A DNA stretch of 64,000 nucleotides from Candidatus Pelagibacter sp. (GTDB lineage: Bacteria > Pseudomonadota > Alphaproteobacteria > Pelagibacterales > Pelagibacteraceae). The notes under the pieces were generated by a model, which had not been told where the DNA came from, searched no databases, and saw nothing but the letters and a program-made list of their open reading frames with translations. A program made the position numbers and the translations under genes. The stretch's first letter is position 1, and each line of letters begins with the position of its first letter. Positions 1 to 12,929 of the stretch are shown in pieces. The stretch spans positions 1 through 64,000 of the forward strand of contig NZIO01000014.1 in assembly GCA_002689925.1 (NCBI GenBank), written 5' to 3'.

Positions 1-1140
1 AATAAGAATAATAAATTGGAAACATTATCAAATGGTTTAGATGAGAATTTGATAAATAATTTAGTAATAATACCTTACAATAATTACGATGAGTCTATTA
101 AAATCTTAAACAAACATTTGAAAAATATTTGCTGTGTGATGTGTGAACCAATTCAGGGGGGTTTACCTGATGAAAGAGGTTCTAAATATATTGACAAAAA
201 TCTTAATTTTAAAAACTTCTTTATAAATACAGATACTCCATTTAATAAAAATTTAATAAAAAAAATATTTGCTTATATAAAAATTTTTTTTGCATTAATT
301 AAATCATTTTATATTTTATTAAAAATAAGACCAAATTTAATTATAGGCATGGGTGGCTATGTTTCATTTCCAATTTGTTTAGTATCAGCGATATTAAAGA
401 TTCCAGTTGTTCTTTATGAAAGTAATTTAATTTTAGGGAGATCTAATAAGTTTTTATTACCAATCTGTAAAAAAGTAATTATAAGTACTGATTATTTAGA
501 GGATATACCAAAAAAATATGAACATAAATTTATTTCTGTAGGTCATATAATTAGAGAAGAGCTTTATAATATCAAAAATTTTAATAAAGGAAGCATTAAA
601 ACAAATAATATTTTAATTATTGGAGGAAGCCAAGGTGCTGAAATATTTGGAAAAATTATTCCAAGAGTAATTAATCAAATCAAAAAAGATATTTCAGATA
701 TTAAAATATTTCAACAATGCTTAAATACTCAAATTGAAGAAATAAAGAGTTTTTATAAAAATAATAATATTGAAGCTGAAGTATTTAGTTTTAAAAAGGA
801 TATCTATAAGACTATTTTAAATACCAAGTTAGCAATTACAAGATGTGGATCATCTACATTAGCTGAGTTAGTTCACACACAAACACCATTTATCGCAATT
901 CCATACCCCTTTGCTTTAGATGACCATCAATATAAAAATGCTAAATATTATGAAAGAAAAGGCTATTGCGTATTAATTGAACAAAACAACTTTAATGAAA
1001 AAATTTTATTTGAATTGATGCTAAATATGATTAAAGATAAAAATAATCTAATCGAAGCTTCTAACAAAATGTATAATAAAAAAAAAGAAAAAGTTTTTTA
1101 TAAAATTCAATCTATAATTGATAATTTAATTTATGATTAA
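1..1140 (+). CDS. murG: Chimeric ORF: aminotransferase class-III fragment joined to MurG lacking its N-terminus (5' partial)
   Basis: The frame is open through the left window edge; the first usable start inside is TTG at 16. From about residue 56 the protein reads as MurG, the peripheral-membrane transferase that adds GlcNAc to lipid I to give lipid [11 protein letters not shown] near 111, GGSQGA near 203, [10 protein letters not shown] near 276 and a DDHQYKNA stretch near 302. The GGTGGH loop that normally opens MurG is absent. Residues about 1-51 instead resemble an internal piece of a class-III aminotransferase of the glutamate-1-semialdehyde aminomutase type (VIIPYNN, then EPIQGG near 44). 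The switch falls around bases 163-180. This could be a contig-edge assembly chimera or a real recombination joint; as written the enzyme should be defective. It overlaps murC by 8 bp. Confidence 0.8.
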   Translation, partial: NKNNKLETLSNGLDENLINNLVIIPYNNYDESIKILNKHLKNICCVMCEPIQGGLPDERGSKYIDKNLNFKNFFINTDTPFNKNLIKKIFAYIKIFFALIKSFYILLKIRPNLIIGMGGYVSFPICLVSAILKIPVVLYESNLILGRSNKFLLPICKKVIISTDYLEDIPKKYEHKFISVGHIIREELYNIKNFNKGSIKTNNILIIGGSQGAEIFGKIIPRVINQIKKDISDIKIFQQCLNTQIEEIKSFYKNNNIEAEVFSFKKDIYKTILNTKLAITRCGSSTLAELVHTQTPFIAIPYPFALDDHQYKNAKYYERKGYCVLIEQNNFNEKILFELMLNMIKDKNNLIEASNKMYNKKKEKVFYKIQSIIDNLIYD

Positions 1141-2531
1141 AATAAATATAGCAAGCAAAGAGGTAATCCATTTTATTGGAATAGGAGGCATAGGAATGAG
1201 TGGATTAGCCCAGATAATGAAAAATACAGGTTTTAAAGTTCAAGGCAGTGACATTAGTAATAATAAAAATATTGAAAGATTGAAAAAAGTAGGTATCAAA
1301 ATATTTATTGGTCACTATAAAAAAAATATTTCTGGAGTTACTTTAGTAGTTGTTTCTTCCGCAATTAAAAAAAATAATCCTGAGTTAGTAGCATTAAAAA
1401 AAAAAAAGAATACCAATTTTTTCTCGAGGAGATATGTTGGCAAATATTGTTTCTTTAAAAAAAAATATAGTAATTTCTGGATCACACGGTAAAACAACCA
1501 CAACTTCTTTAGTTTCAAATATATTACTTGAGTCTAAATTGGATCCAACTGTAATAAATGGGGGAATAATTAATTCACTTAAAAATACTGCAAAACTTGG
1601 TAAGGGAGATTGGGCAGTAATAGAATCAGACGAGTCTGACGGAAGTTTTTTAAAACTACCTATTACATACTCTATAGTTACTAATATTGATAAAGAACAT
1701 TTAGATTATTATAAAAATTTTTCAATATTAAAAAAATCTTTTCAAAAATTTATTGAAAAAACTCCATCTTTTGGAAAAAGTTTTATTTGTTATGATGATA
1801 AAAATTCCAACGATATTATTAAATTATGTAAATCAAAAAATTTTTTAACATATGGATTTAATAAAAAATCTAATTTTAGAATAATAAATGTTAAAAAAAA
1901 TTTAACTTACTCTAAGTTTGATTTGAAAATAAATATTTATGGTCAAAAAGAAGTTTTAATAAAAAATATATATTTAAAATTGTTAGGAGATCATAATATT
2001 TTAAATGCAACAGCTGCTATTGGTGTTACTTTGAATATTGGAGTTAAGACATCTATTATTAAAAAAGCATTAAAAAATTTTACTGGAATACAAAGAAGGT
2101 TTACAAAAGTCTTTTCTTATAAAAAAATAGATTTTTTTGACGATTATGCTCACCATCCATCTGAAATTAAAGCCTTATTAAAATCAGCTAAAGAGACATT
2201 TAAAAAAAGAAAAATAATTTCTATTTTTCAACCTCATAGATTTTCAAGAGTAAATCAACTCAAAAAAGAATTTAGTCTATCTTTCAAAAATAGTGATGAA
2301 GTTGTTCTTTGTCCAGTTTATTCTGCCGGGGAAAAACAGGAGTATAACTTTAATCAAAAAAAATTTTCAAATTTGATTTTTAAAAATTCAAACGTACAGG
2401 TTATTAACATTAACGATGAAAAAGATTTATACAATTTTTTTAAGTCTAATCTCTATAAAAATGAACTGGTTATTTGTATGGGAGCTGGAAGTATATCAAG
2501 TTGGATAAAAAATATTTCTTTAAAGCTATGA
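1133..2531 (+). CDS. murC: UDP-N-acetylmuramate--L-alanine ligase, interrupted by a frameshift
   Basis: MurC adds L-Ala to UDP-MurNAc in the cytoplasm, the first step of the peptidoglycan stem peptide. The 5' part (from ATG 1133) carries the dinucleotide-type motif [14 protein letters not shown] at residues 13-26. The rest, including the ATP loop GSHGKTTTT and the [10 protein letters not shown] motif, lies in the next frame up to TGA 2529-2531. The frames meet in a run of 12 A at 1396-1407. Reading one A fewer joins VALKKK directly to [14 protein letters not shown], as in other MurC proteins. Without correction the first frame stops at 1492, while the second could start at ATG 1434, which would lose the N-terminal domain. 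A sequencing indel, a real mutation or transcriptional slippage would each explain it. The gene sits between murG and murB. Confidence 0.88.
1396..1407 (+). other. A12 homopolymer at the murC frame switch
   Basis: Twelve consecutive A residues inside murC mark the exact point where the coding frame changes. Removing one A (or adding two) restores a continuous MurC. Runs of this length are prone both to sequencing indels and to RNA-polymerase slippage. Confidence 0.85.
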
Positions 2532-3445
2532 GTTTAAATAAAAAAATAGAAAAAATAAAAGATCTAATAGAGGGAAAACTGATTTATGATTATAATTTAT
2601 CTAAATCTTCCTGGTTTAATATAGGTGGAAACGCTAAAATTTTTTTTAAACCAGAAAATATTAAAGAATTATCACTATTTATTAAGACAATTGCTAATGA
2701 ATTGCCCATCTATGTAATAGGCAGAGGTTCAAATCTTTTAATAAGAGACGGGGGTTTTGATGGCGCTGTGATAAAACTTGGAAAATCTTTTTCTCATTTA
2801 TCTCTTTTTAGTGAAAATACTTTAATTGCAGGAGCCTCGGCACTTGATAAAACGGTATCAAAATTTGCATATGACAACAGTATCTCTGGGTTTGAATTTT
2901 TATCCTGTATCCCAGGCTCTATAGGAGGTGCTATAAGAATGAATTCAGGATGCTACAAAGAAGACATGTCACAAAAAATATTATCTATTCAAGCAATGGA
3001 TATAAATGGAATAGTAACAACAATCCCTTCAACCAAAGTAAATTTTTTTTACAGAGGCTGTGATCTTAGTGAAGATTTAATTTTTTTAAGTGTTACATTA
3101 AAAGGAAATATAAAACAAAAAAAAGAAATTAATGAAAAAATGAAAAAATTTATTAATGATAAAGAAAAATCTCAACCAAATAAAATAAAAACCTGTGGAA
3201 GTACATTTAAAAACCCAAATGAAAAAAATAATAAAAAGGCATGGGAATTAATTAAATTTGCAAAATGTGATAATTTCAAAGTAGGTGGAGCTAAAATTTC
3301 AGAACAACATTGTAATTTTTTTTTAAATGATGGATCTGCTAAAGCAAAAGACTTAGAAAGTTTAATTAATAAAGTAAAAAAAGAAGTATTTGAAAAAACA
3401 GGTGTTAATCTGGAACCGGAGTTAAAAATTATAGGAAATGAATAA
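2528..3445 (+). CDS. murB: UDP-N-acetylenolpyruvoylglucosamine reductase
   Basis: MurB is the cytoplasmic FAD enzyme that reduces UDP-GlcNAc-enolpyruvate to UDP-MurNAc with NADPH. FAD-binding motifs are visible: SSWFNIGGNAK, VIGRGSNLLIRDGG, and SCIPGSIGGAIRMNSG. The YRGCDL, CGSTFKNP and EPELKIIG elements near the C-terminus complete the family pattern. I chose ATG 2528 because it overlaps the murC stop as ATGA and gives about 305 residues, the usual size. An upstream in-frame ATG at 2474 would add 18 residues lying inside murC. The gene is intact, unlike its two upstream neighbours, and overlaps ddl by 8 bp, suggesting translational coupling. Confidence 0.95.
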   Translation: MSLNKKIEKIKDLIEGKLIYDYNLSKSSWFNIGGNAKIFFKPENIKELSLFIKTIANELPIYVIGRGSNLLIRDGGFDGAVIKLGKSFSHLSLFSENTLIAGASALDKTVSKFAYDNSISGFEFLSCIPGSIGGAIRMNSGCYKEDMSQKILSIQAMDINGIVTTIPSTKVNFFYRGCDLSEDLIFLSVTLKGNIKQKKEINEKMKKFINDKEKSQPNKIKTCGSTFKNPNEKNNKKAWELIKFAKCDNFKVGGAKISEQHCNFFLNDGSAKAKDLESLINKVKKEVFEKTGVNLEPELKIIGNE

Positions 3446-4364
3446 AAAGAAAGATACAATTGCAATACTTATGGGAGGTCTTTCTGATGAAAGAAATATA
3501 AGTATATTAACGGGAAAAGCCTGTTGCAAAGCTTTAATAAAAAAAGGATACAAAATAAATAAAATTGATCCTAAAGATAATCTTTTATATGAATTAAAAA
3601 AAACTAAACCAAAAAAAGTATTTAATGCTTTACATGGAAGATATGGAGAAGATGGTTTTGTTCAAAATATTTTAGAATATTTGAAAATTCCATATACTCA
3701 CTCGGGTGTTTTAGCATCAACTTTGGCTATGGATAAAGTATTATCAAAAATAATTTTTATCAAAAACAATTTTTTAGTACCAAAATATATTTTACTAGAA
3801 AATGTATCTAAAAATGAAATAAGCAAAAAACTTAAGACTAAAAATATTAAATTTCCTACAGTTATTAAGCCTACAAATGAAGGCTCTAGTCTAGGTGTTT
3901 ATATTTGTAAAAATTTAAGTGAGCTTTATAAAAATTATAAAAAGTTAAGAAATTATAAAAAAGTTATTGTAGAGCAATATATACCAGGTAGAGAAATTCA
4001 AGTAGCTGTAAAGGGCAATAAAGCCTTAGGTGCAATAGAGTTAGTTCCTAAAAGAAAATTTTATGATTATAAGGCTAAATATTCAACAAGAGCTAATACA
4101 AAACATATAATGCCAGCACCAATTAATAAAAAAAAATATAATGAAGTTCTTTTAATTGCCAAAAAAGCTCACAAAGTTCTTGGCTGTAAAGGAATTACTA
4201 GATCAGATTTTAGATTTTATAAAAATAAGTTTTATTTATTAGAACTTAATACTCAACCTGGGATGACAAATTTATCATTAGTTCCAGAAATTGCGTTAAA
4301 TCAGGGAATTAAGTTTGAAGAATTGATTGATTGGATGATTAAAGATGCAAGTCTTAATAGATAA
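3438..4364 (+). CDS. ddl: D-alanine--D-alanine ligase
   Basis: An ATP-grasp enzyme that joins two D-Ala residues for the peptidoglycan stem. The N-terminus MGGLSDERNIS matches the GG-S-ER start of DdlB proteins; HGRYGEDG, YTHSGVLASTLAMDK, the KPTNEGSSLGV nucleotide-binding segment and a C-terminal LELNTQPGMT metal-binding motif follow in the expected order. At 308 residues it is full length. It overlaps murB upstream by 8 bp and ftsQ downstream by 20 bp, so it is part of the same transcription unit in the usual dcw order. Confidence 0.95.
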   Translation: MNKKKDTIAILMGGLSDERNISILTGKACCKALIKKGYKINKIDPKDNLLYELKKTKPKKVFNALHGRYGEDGFVQNILEYLKIPYTHSGVLASTLAMDKVLSKIIFIKNNFLVPKYILLENVSKNEISKKLKTKNIKFPTVIKPTNEGSSLGVYICKNLSELYKNYKKLRNYKKVIVEQYIPGREIQVAVKGNKALGAIELVPKRKFYDYKAKYSTRANTKHIMPAPINKKKYNEVLLIAKKAHKVLGCKGITRSDFRFYKNKFYLLELNTQPGMTNLSLVPEIALNQGIKFEELIDWMIKDASLNR

Positions 4365-5031
4365 AAAAAATAGGATATTAATATATCTTTTAATTTTTAT
4401 TTTATTATCGTCATATAATAACTCTAAATATAAATTTCTTAATAATTTTGATTTATTTAGAATTTCATCCATTCAAATTGAAGGTAATTCTTTATTGTTA
4501 AAAAAGGAAATCATCCAATTAATTGGAAATATATTTGAACAAAATATTTTTTTTTTAAAAAAATCAGAAATTGATGAAAAATTAAAAAGTGTCAGCATAA
4601 TTCATTCATTTGATATAAAAAAAAAATACCCAGATACAATCATTATTAATATTTATGAAGAAAAGCCACTTGGTATATTAATTGAAAAAGATAAACATAT
4701 TATAACCCAGGAAAATAATATAATTTCATATAATTTAGATATAGATAAAAGTAACTTGCCTTTAATTTATGGCAAAGAAGCTGAAATTTTCTTTTTAGAA
4801 TTTTACAATCTGTTAAAAAAATATGATTTTCCACTGAATAAAATTTCAAGTTTTCACTTTTTTCAAATCGGTAGATGGGATTTAAAACTAAAAAATGAAA
4901 AAATTATAAAATTACCTTACGAAAATATAGAAAGATCTATTATTCAAACAATTACATATTTAAATGAAGAAAAACTAAAAGAATATAATATTATAGATTT
5001 AAGAATAGATGGAAAAATAATAGTTCAGTAA
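4345..5031 (+). CDS. ftsQ: Cell division protein FtsQ
   Basis: Divisome scaffold protein with one N-terminal transmembrane segment (about residues 10-24, ILIYLLIFILLSS) and a periplasmic part. ISSIQIEGNSLLLKKEIIQLI at 40-60 is a POTRA-type start, followed by the FtsQ-like segment with YPDTIIINIYEEKPLGIL. Sequence conservation is weak, as usual for FtsQ, and the call leans on position between ddl and ftsA. At 228 residues it is slightly short. The start overlaps ddl by 20 bp, and its TAA shares one base with the ftsA ATG (TAATG). Confidence 0.85.
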   Translation: MQVLIDKKNRILIYLLIFILLSSYNNSKYKFLNNFDLFRISSIQIEGNSLLLKKEIIQLIGNIFEQNIFFLKKSEIDEKLKSVSIIHSFDIKKKYPDTIIINIYEEKPLGILIEKDKHIITQENNIISYNLDIDKSNLPLIYGKEAEIFFLEFYNLLKKYDFPLNKISSFHFFQIGRWDLKLKNEKIIKLPYENIERSIIQTITYLNEEKLKEYNIIDLRIDGKIIVQ

Positions 5032-6245
5032 TGAATACACAAAAGATTATAAGTATTTTAGAAATTGGAAATTTATTTTTAAAATGCATATTAGCAAAGA
5101 TAGATGAAGAGGGTAACTTTGAAATTATTGGTAAATCAATAAGTGAGTCAAAAGGATTTAACAATGGAAGTGTAATTAATTTAAACGCAGCAACAGAATC
5201 AACTAGAAAATGTATTGCAGATATTGAACAGCAAACAAATATAAATATTAAAAAAATATTTATTATTTTTGAATCTATAGAAATTTTAAGCACAAAACTT
5301 TCAAAATATAAAAAAATTGGAGGTTCAAAAATTGATAAAGATGATATTAGTTTTTTATTAAAAGAAGCAAAAAATCAAATTCAAAATAATAATTTAAAAG
5401 AGTTTATTATTCATATCTTTAATTTTAATTATATTATCGATAAAAAAAGATATGATAAAATTCCAATTGAAATTTATGCTGATTTTTTAAAACATGATCT
5501 TAATATAATAACAGTTCCAGCTAATATTGTTAAAAACTTAAACCAAGTTTTGATTGACTGTGATATCGAAGTAGAAAAATTTATTTCAAGTACTTTTGCT
5601 TTAGGTGTTGAATGTTTAAGAGAAAATGATTTAAAATTAGGATCTACAATTATAGACATAGGTTATGAAAAGATAACTATAGCAGTGTTTAGTAATTTTG
5701 CATTAATTCATCTTAAATCTTATCCTATTGGATCTAATCATATAACAAAAGATATATCTAGAGTGTGTTCATTAAGTTTAGATGAATCAGAAAATATAAA
5801 AAAAGATTTTGGTTTATATTTAAAACAAGATGTAAAAAATAGTGAATTAGAAAATAATTACGTGCCAAAAGATTATTTTAAAGATTCAAAATTTAGAAAA
5901 ATAAGTATTAAACTTATCCAAGATATTATTAAAGCAAGGATTGATGAAATTTTTGAACTATCTAAAAATGAAATAATTTTTTCTAATATCAAGCTAGATA
6001 AATCTCATGATGTTTACTTTTTAGGAGGAGGATCTCTATTAAAAAATTTATCCCAATATGGCTCTGAATATTTTCTCTCAAATATTAAAAATATCGAAAA
6101 TAATACTTTAGATCAGCCATTAGCTTGTTTTGGAGCTCTTAAAATTATAATAAATGGCTTTGAAACTGAAGCTATACCCAAGAAAATTGACAAAAAACCA
6201 GGCAAGATTGGTTTATTGTCCAAATTATTAGGCTTTAAAGATTAA
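5031..6245 (+). CDS. ftsA: Cell division protein FtsA
   Basis: Actin-fold ATPase that tethers the FtsZ ring to the inner membrane. The protein begins with a SILEIGNLFLKC segment corresponding to the first phosphate loop; GSTIIDIGYEKITIAVF near 205 is the second phosphate motif, and VYFLGGGSLLKNL is the adenosine motif. The tail (PKKIDKK...IGLLSKLLGF) ends in a short amphipathic stretch that would be the membrane-targeting helix. At 404 residues it is near normal length. ftsZ, which usually follows ftsA in alphaproteobacteria, is not here: only 68 non-coding bases separate ftsA from lpxC. Confidence 0.92.
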   Translation: MNTQKIISILEIGNLFLKCILAKIDEEGNFEIIGKSISESKGFNNGSVINLNAATESTRKCIADIEQQTNINIKKIFIIFESIEILSTKLSKYKKIGGSKIDKDDISFLLKEAKNQIQNNNLKEFIIHIFNFNYIIDKKRYDKIPIEIYADFLKHDLNIITVPANIVKNLNQVLIDCDIEVEKFISSTFALGVECLRENDLKLGSTIIDIGYEKITIAVFSNFALIHLKSYPIGSNHITKDISRVCSLSLDESENIKKDFGLYLKQDVKNSELENNYVPKDYFKDSKFRKISIKLIQDIIKARIDEIFELSKNEIIFSNIKLDKSHDVYFLGGGSLLKNLSQYGSEYFLSNIKNIENNTLDQPLACFGALKIIINGFETEAIPKKIDKKPGKIGLLSKLLGFKD

Positions 6246-6313
6246 TTAAAATTGTAATTTTTAGTAACAAAGATTGTCTTTAAAGGTAAGAAAAGAACAA
6301 TAATATCTAATTA

Positions 6314-7240
6314 ATGTTTTCAAATTTTCAAAAAACTATAAGAAGCGAAATAACTTTTAAAGGTATTGGCTTACATACAGGTAAAGATGTTAACTTAAAA
6401 CTAAGTCCATCTAACCAAGATACTGGAATAGTTTTTAGAAGAACAGATATTGAAAATTCAAAAAATATTATATTTGCTAACTATGCTAATGTTATTTCTG
6501 CTAAGTTTTGTACTAAACTTCAAAATAAATTTGGAATATCTATTTCAACAGTGGAGCACTTATTAGGTGCATTATATGGAGAAGGAATTGATAATTTATT
6601 AATAGAAGTAGATGGACCTGAAATTCCAATATTAGACGGTTCTGCAATTAAGTTTTTACATGGAATAAGATCAGTTGGCATACAGAAGCAAGCAGCAATT
6701 AGAAAAATTATTAATGTTGAGCGTAAAGTAGAAATAAAATCTGGATCCAAATATATTTCGATAGAGCCAAAAGAAAAAAATCTTGAAATTGATTTTGAAC
6801 TGATTTATGAAAATAAGTTAATTGGAAAACAACGAGAAACTGTCGATTTTCAAAAAGATGACTTATCTCAAATATATAATTCAAGAACTTTTTGTTTATA
6901 CGAGGACATAGAAAAAATTAAAACAATTGGTCTAGCTAAGGGTGGTTCTCTTGATAATGCAATTGTAGTTAAAGATGATAAGATAATTAATGAAGAAGGT
7001 TTAAGACACAAAAATGAATTTGTTAAGCATAAAATATTAGATTGTATGGGAGATATAATGTTAGCAGGAAATAGAATTCATGGTCTAATCAGATGTAGCC
7101 AAGGTGGACATCAACTTACAAATGAATTATTAAAGAAATTTTTTATAAATAAAGAAAATTGGACAATTATATCTTCTGAGAAGGAAAAAAATAATACCAA
7201 TAAATCATTTTTCCCCAAATCTGTTGCAGTCAATGCGTAA
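6314..7240 (+). CDS. lpxC: UDP-3-O-acyl-N-acetylglucosamine deacetylase
   Basis: Zinc deacetylase that commits UDP-GlcNAc derivatives to lipid A synthesis. The opening (IRSEITFKGIGLHTGKDV) is the family signature. The zinc/active-site elements STVEHLLGAL and EFVKHKILDCMGD are present, as is the DGPEIPILDGSA substrate segment. At 308 residues it is full length. It normally follows ftsZ in alphaproteobacteria but here follows ftsA directly. Its presence shows that the organism makes a lipid-A-based outer membrane, consistent with lptD, lptF and lptG later in the window. Confidence 0.96.
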   Translation: MFSNFQKTIRSEITFKGIGLHTGKDVNLKLSPSNQDTGIVFRRTDIENSKNIIFANYANVISAKFCTKLQNKFGISISTVEHLLGALYGEGIDNLLIEVDGPEIPILDGSAIKFLHGIRSVGIQKQAAIRKIINVERKVEIKSGSKYISIEPKEKNLEIDFELIYENKLIGKQRETVDFQKDDLSQIYNSRTFCLYEDIEKIKTIGLAKGGSLDNAIVVKDDKIINEEGLRHKNEFVKHKILDCMGDIMLAGNRIHGLIRCSQGGHQLTNELLKKFFINKENWTIISSEKEKNNTNKSFFPKSVAVNA

Positions 7241-7276
7241 GTAATTATTTGAAGCATTTGTAATAAAACTACATTT

Positions 7277-7294
7277 TGATAAAGTGTTTTATCA
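7277..7294 (+). promoter_or_regulatory. Inverted repeat just upstream of bamD
   Basis: TGATAAA and TTTATCA are perfect 7-bp arms separated by GTGT, ending 3 bases before the bamD ATG. It could form a small hairpin in the mRNA leader or be a protein-binding site. Its function is unknown and the arms are AT-rich, so chance is possible. Confidence 0.35.
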
Positions 7295-7297
7295 TTC

Positions 7298-10939
<3,642 letters not shown>

Positions 10940-10953
10940 AAAGGATAAAACTT

Positions 10954-11589
10954 ATGAATGAAGATATTATAGCAACTGAACAAGCGCTTAAAAGAGATAA
11001 AGTATTTAATTTTTTACAAAAAAATAAACTTAAAATAATAGTAATTACTGTAGCAATAATTTTAGCTGTTTCATCATTTTCTATTTATTCTTTTTTAAAA
11101 GAAAAAAAAAAAATTAATCTCTCAAATACATATATTGAAGCAACCGTAATGCTAAAACAGGATGAGCTAGATAAAGCAGAGGAAAACCTAAAAAAATTAG
11201 TTTTGAGCAAAGATCCTTTTTACTCAATGATTGCCTTAAACTTAATAATAAATAAAGGTTTGTTTAAAAAGAATATAGAAGTAGTAGATTTTTTTGATTA
11301 TTTAATTGAAAGTAAAAGTTTTGATAGTGAACAAAAAAACCTACTTATATACAAAAAAAGTATTTTTATGTTGGACTTTATTTTAGAAAATGAACTATTA
11401 AACCAACTAAATCCTATTATAAACACAGATTCTGTTTGGAAAGTTAATTCATTAATATTGATAGCAGATTATTTTTTTCATCAGAAAAATTATTTAAAAT
11501 CAAAAGAATTTTATGAAAAAATCTTTTCTTTGAAAGATTCTACCAGTGAACAAATTAATTATGCTAAATCTCAATTGAACAAGATTTAA
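10954..11589 (+). CDS. Membrane-anchored tetratricopeptide-like protein (YfgM-type)
   Basis: A 211-residue protein with a charged cytoplasmic N-terminus (about 1-27), one transmembrane helix (about residues 28-49, KIIVITVAIILAVSSFSIYSF) and a C-terminal helical TPR-like region (KQDELDKAEENLKKLV, FFHQKNYLKSKEFYEKIF). This architecture and its position one base before bamB fit the YfgM/TPR_21 family, whose enterobacterial member is an ancillary partner of the SecYEG translocon with periplasmic chaperone links. That function is inferred from the family only; sequence similarity is low. AAGGAT upstream of ATG 10954 is a plausible ribosome binding site. Confidence 0.7.
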   Translation: MNEDIIATEQALKRDKVFNFLQKNKLKIIVITVAIILAVSSFSIYSFLKEKKKINLSNTYIEATVMLKQDELDKAEENLKKLVLSKDPFYSMIALNLIINKGLFKKNIEVVDFFDYLIESKSFDSEQKNLLIYKKSIFMLDFILENELLNQLNPIINTDSVWKVNSLILIADYFFHQKNYLKSKEFYEKIFSLKDSTSEQINYAKSQLNKI

Positions 11590-11590
11590 A

Positions 11591-12922
11591 GTGATTAAAA
11601 ATAAAATAATAATTTTTTTGTTATTAACTATTGTATCTAGCTGTTCTTTAGATAAAGACTCTGGTTTTTGGAATGGAGCAACTATTGAAAAACGTAAAAA
11701 AGATAGAGCTGAAAGAGATGCTAACCCTAATAATGAGACAGTATTTAGTAAAAAAAAATTTTTTTCTAAAGAAATAATAGGAAATCAGACAGTTTCACTA
11801 GGAAAGATAATAGAAAAAGAAAAATGGCATGTTTCAGGCTCAAATCCTTCCAATTTTACAGGTAATATTGAATTTTCTGGTTTGTTAAAAAAACAAACTA
11901 AAAAAAAGATTGGCAAAAACAAATTTAAATTTTTCTTATCAAACAACCCACCAATAGTTTACCAAAATTCTGTTTTATCCAGTGATAATAGAGGAACAAT
12001 TTATAGTTTAAATGATTTAAACCAAATTAATTGGAAAATAAATATCTACAAAAAGATAGATAAAAAAAAATATAAAAGTTTATCATACACATATTTTAAT
12101 AATGTGATTTATGTTTCAGATAATCTTGGATATTTATATGCTCTCAGTGCAAATACTGGAAAACTTATATGGTTAAAAAATTATAAAATACCTTTTAGGT
12201 CTAAAATAAAAATTTTTAATGATAAGATTTATTTAGTCAACAATATTAATAAATTATTTTGTTTTAAAATTTCTGATGGTTCAATATTATGGGAACATTC
12301 TACAGTAGATACAAGAATTAAATCTCAATCTTTTTTAGCCTTATCTATAGATAAGAAAGGAAAGATTTTTTTTATTAATTCAGCTGGAGAAATTACTAGT
12401 ATAAATTCTTCTAATGGAAGTTTTTTTTGGTCGTTCCCAACCTTAGATAGTATAATGGAACATAAATCAGATTTCTTTCAAACATCGGATATCGTTATAG
12501 ATAATGAAACTTTGTATTTTTCTAATATGAATACAAACACTTACTCAATTAATTCCAAAACAGGTTTTTTAAATTGGAAACAAAATATTGAATCTAGTTT
12601 AACTCCAATTATAAGTGGAAAAAGTTTATTTATCTTATCACACAAAGGTTTTTTAGTTAACATTGATAAAAAAACTGGTCAATTATTGTGGTCTAAGAAA
12701 ATTTTTAAAGATAAACGAAATCCATTTTCAACAGGAATAATTATGGGTTCAAATAAAATTTATGCAACAAATTCTGAAGGATATATTTCAGTTATATCAG
12801 CAACTTCGGGAGATATTTTGGTACAAAAAAAAATAGCTAAATCAATTTATTCCAATCCTATTATTGTTAATAGTAAACTTTATATATTAACTGGAAATTC
12901 TAAATTATTAATTTTTGAATAG
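11591..12922 (+). CDS. bamB: Outer membrane assembly lipoprotein BamB-like beta-propeller
   Basis: Begins at GTG 11591, one base after the previous stop. A lipoprotein signal peptide ends in VSSC, giving Cys18. The mature protein has repeated PQQ-like propeller blades with the typical tryptophan-containing motif (LYALSANTGKLIWLKNY, FKISDGSILWEHS, INSSNGSFFWSF, INSKTGFLNWKQ, IDKKTGQLLWSKK). BamB scaffolds BamA in outer-membrane protein assembly. At 443 residues it is somewhat longer than E. coli BamB, the excess being a lysine-rich N-terminal section. In many relatives der (engA) follows; here the next gene is the convergent purF. Confidence 0.85.
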   Translation: MIKNKIIIFLLLTIVSSCSLDKDSGFWNGATIEKRKKDRAERDANPNNETVFSKKKFFSKEIIGNQTVSLGKIIEKEKWHVSGSNPSNFTGNIEFSGLLKKQTKKKIGKNKFKFFLSNNPPIVYQNSVLSSDNRGTIYSLNDLNQINWKINIYKKIDKKKYKSLSYTYFNNVIYVSDNLGYLYALSANTGKLIWLKNYKIPFRSKIKIFNDKIYLVNNINKLFCFKISDGSILWEHSTVDTRIKSQSFLALSIDKKGKIFFINSAGEITSINSSNGSFFWSFPTLDSIMEHKSDFFQTSDIVIDNETLYFSNMNTNTYSINSKTGFLNWKQNIESSLTPIISGKSLFILSHKGFLVNIDKKTGQLLWSKKIFKDKRNPFSTGIIMGSNKIYATNSEGYISVISATSGDILVQKKIAKSIYSNPIIVNSKLYILTGNSKLLIFE

Positions 12923-12929
12923 GAATATT

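Noticed and set aside
1315-1518. Minus-strand ORF across the start of murC
   Set aside because: It is antisense to murC and rich in Phe/Leu from the complementary A-runs; no family features.
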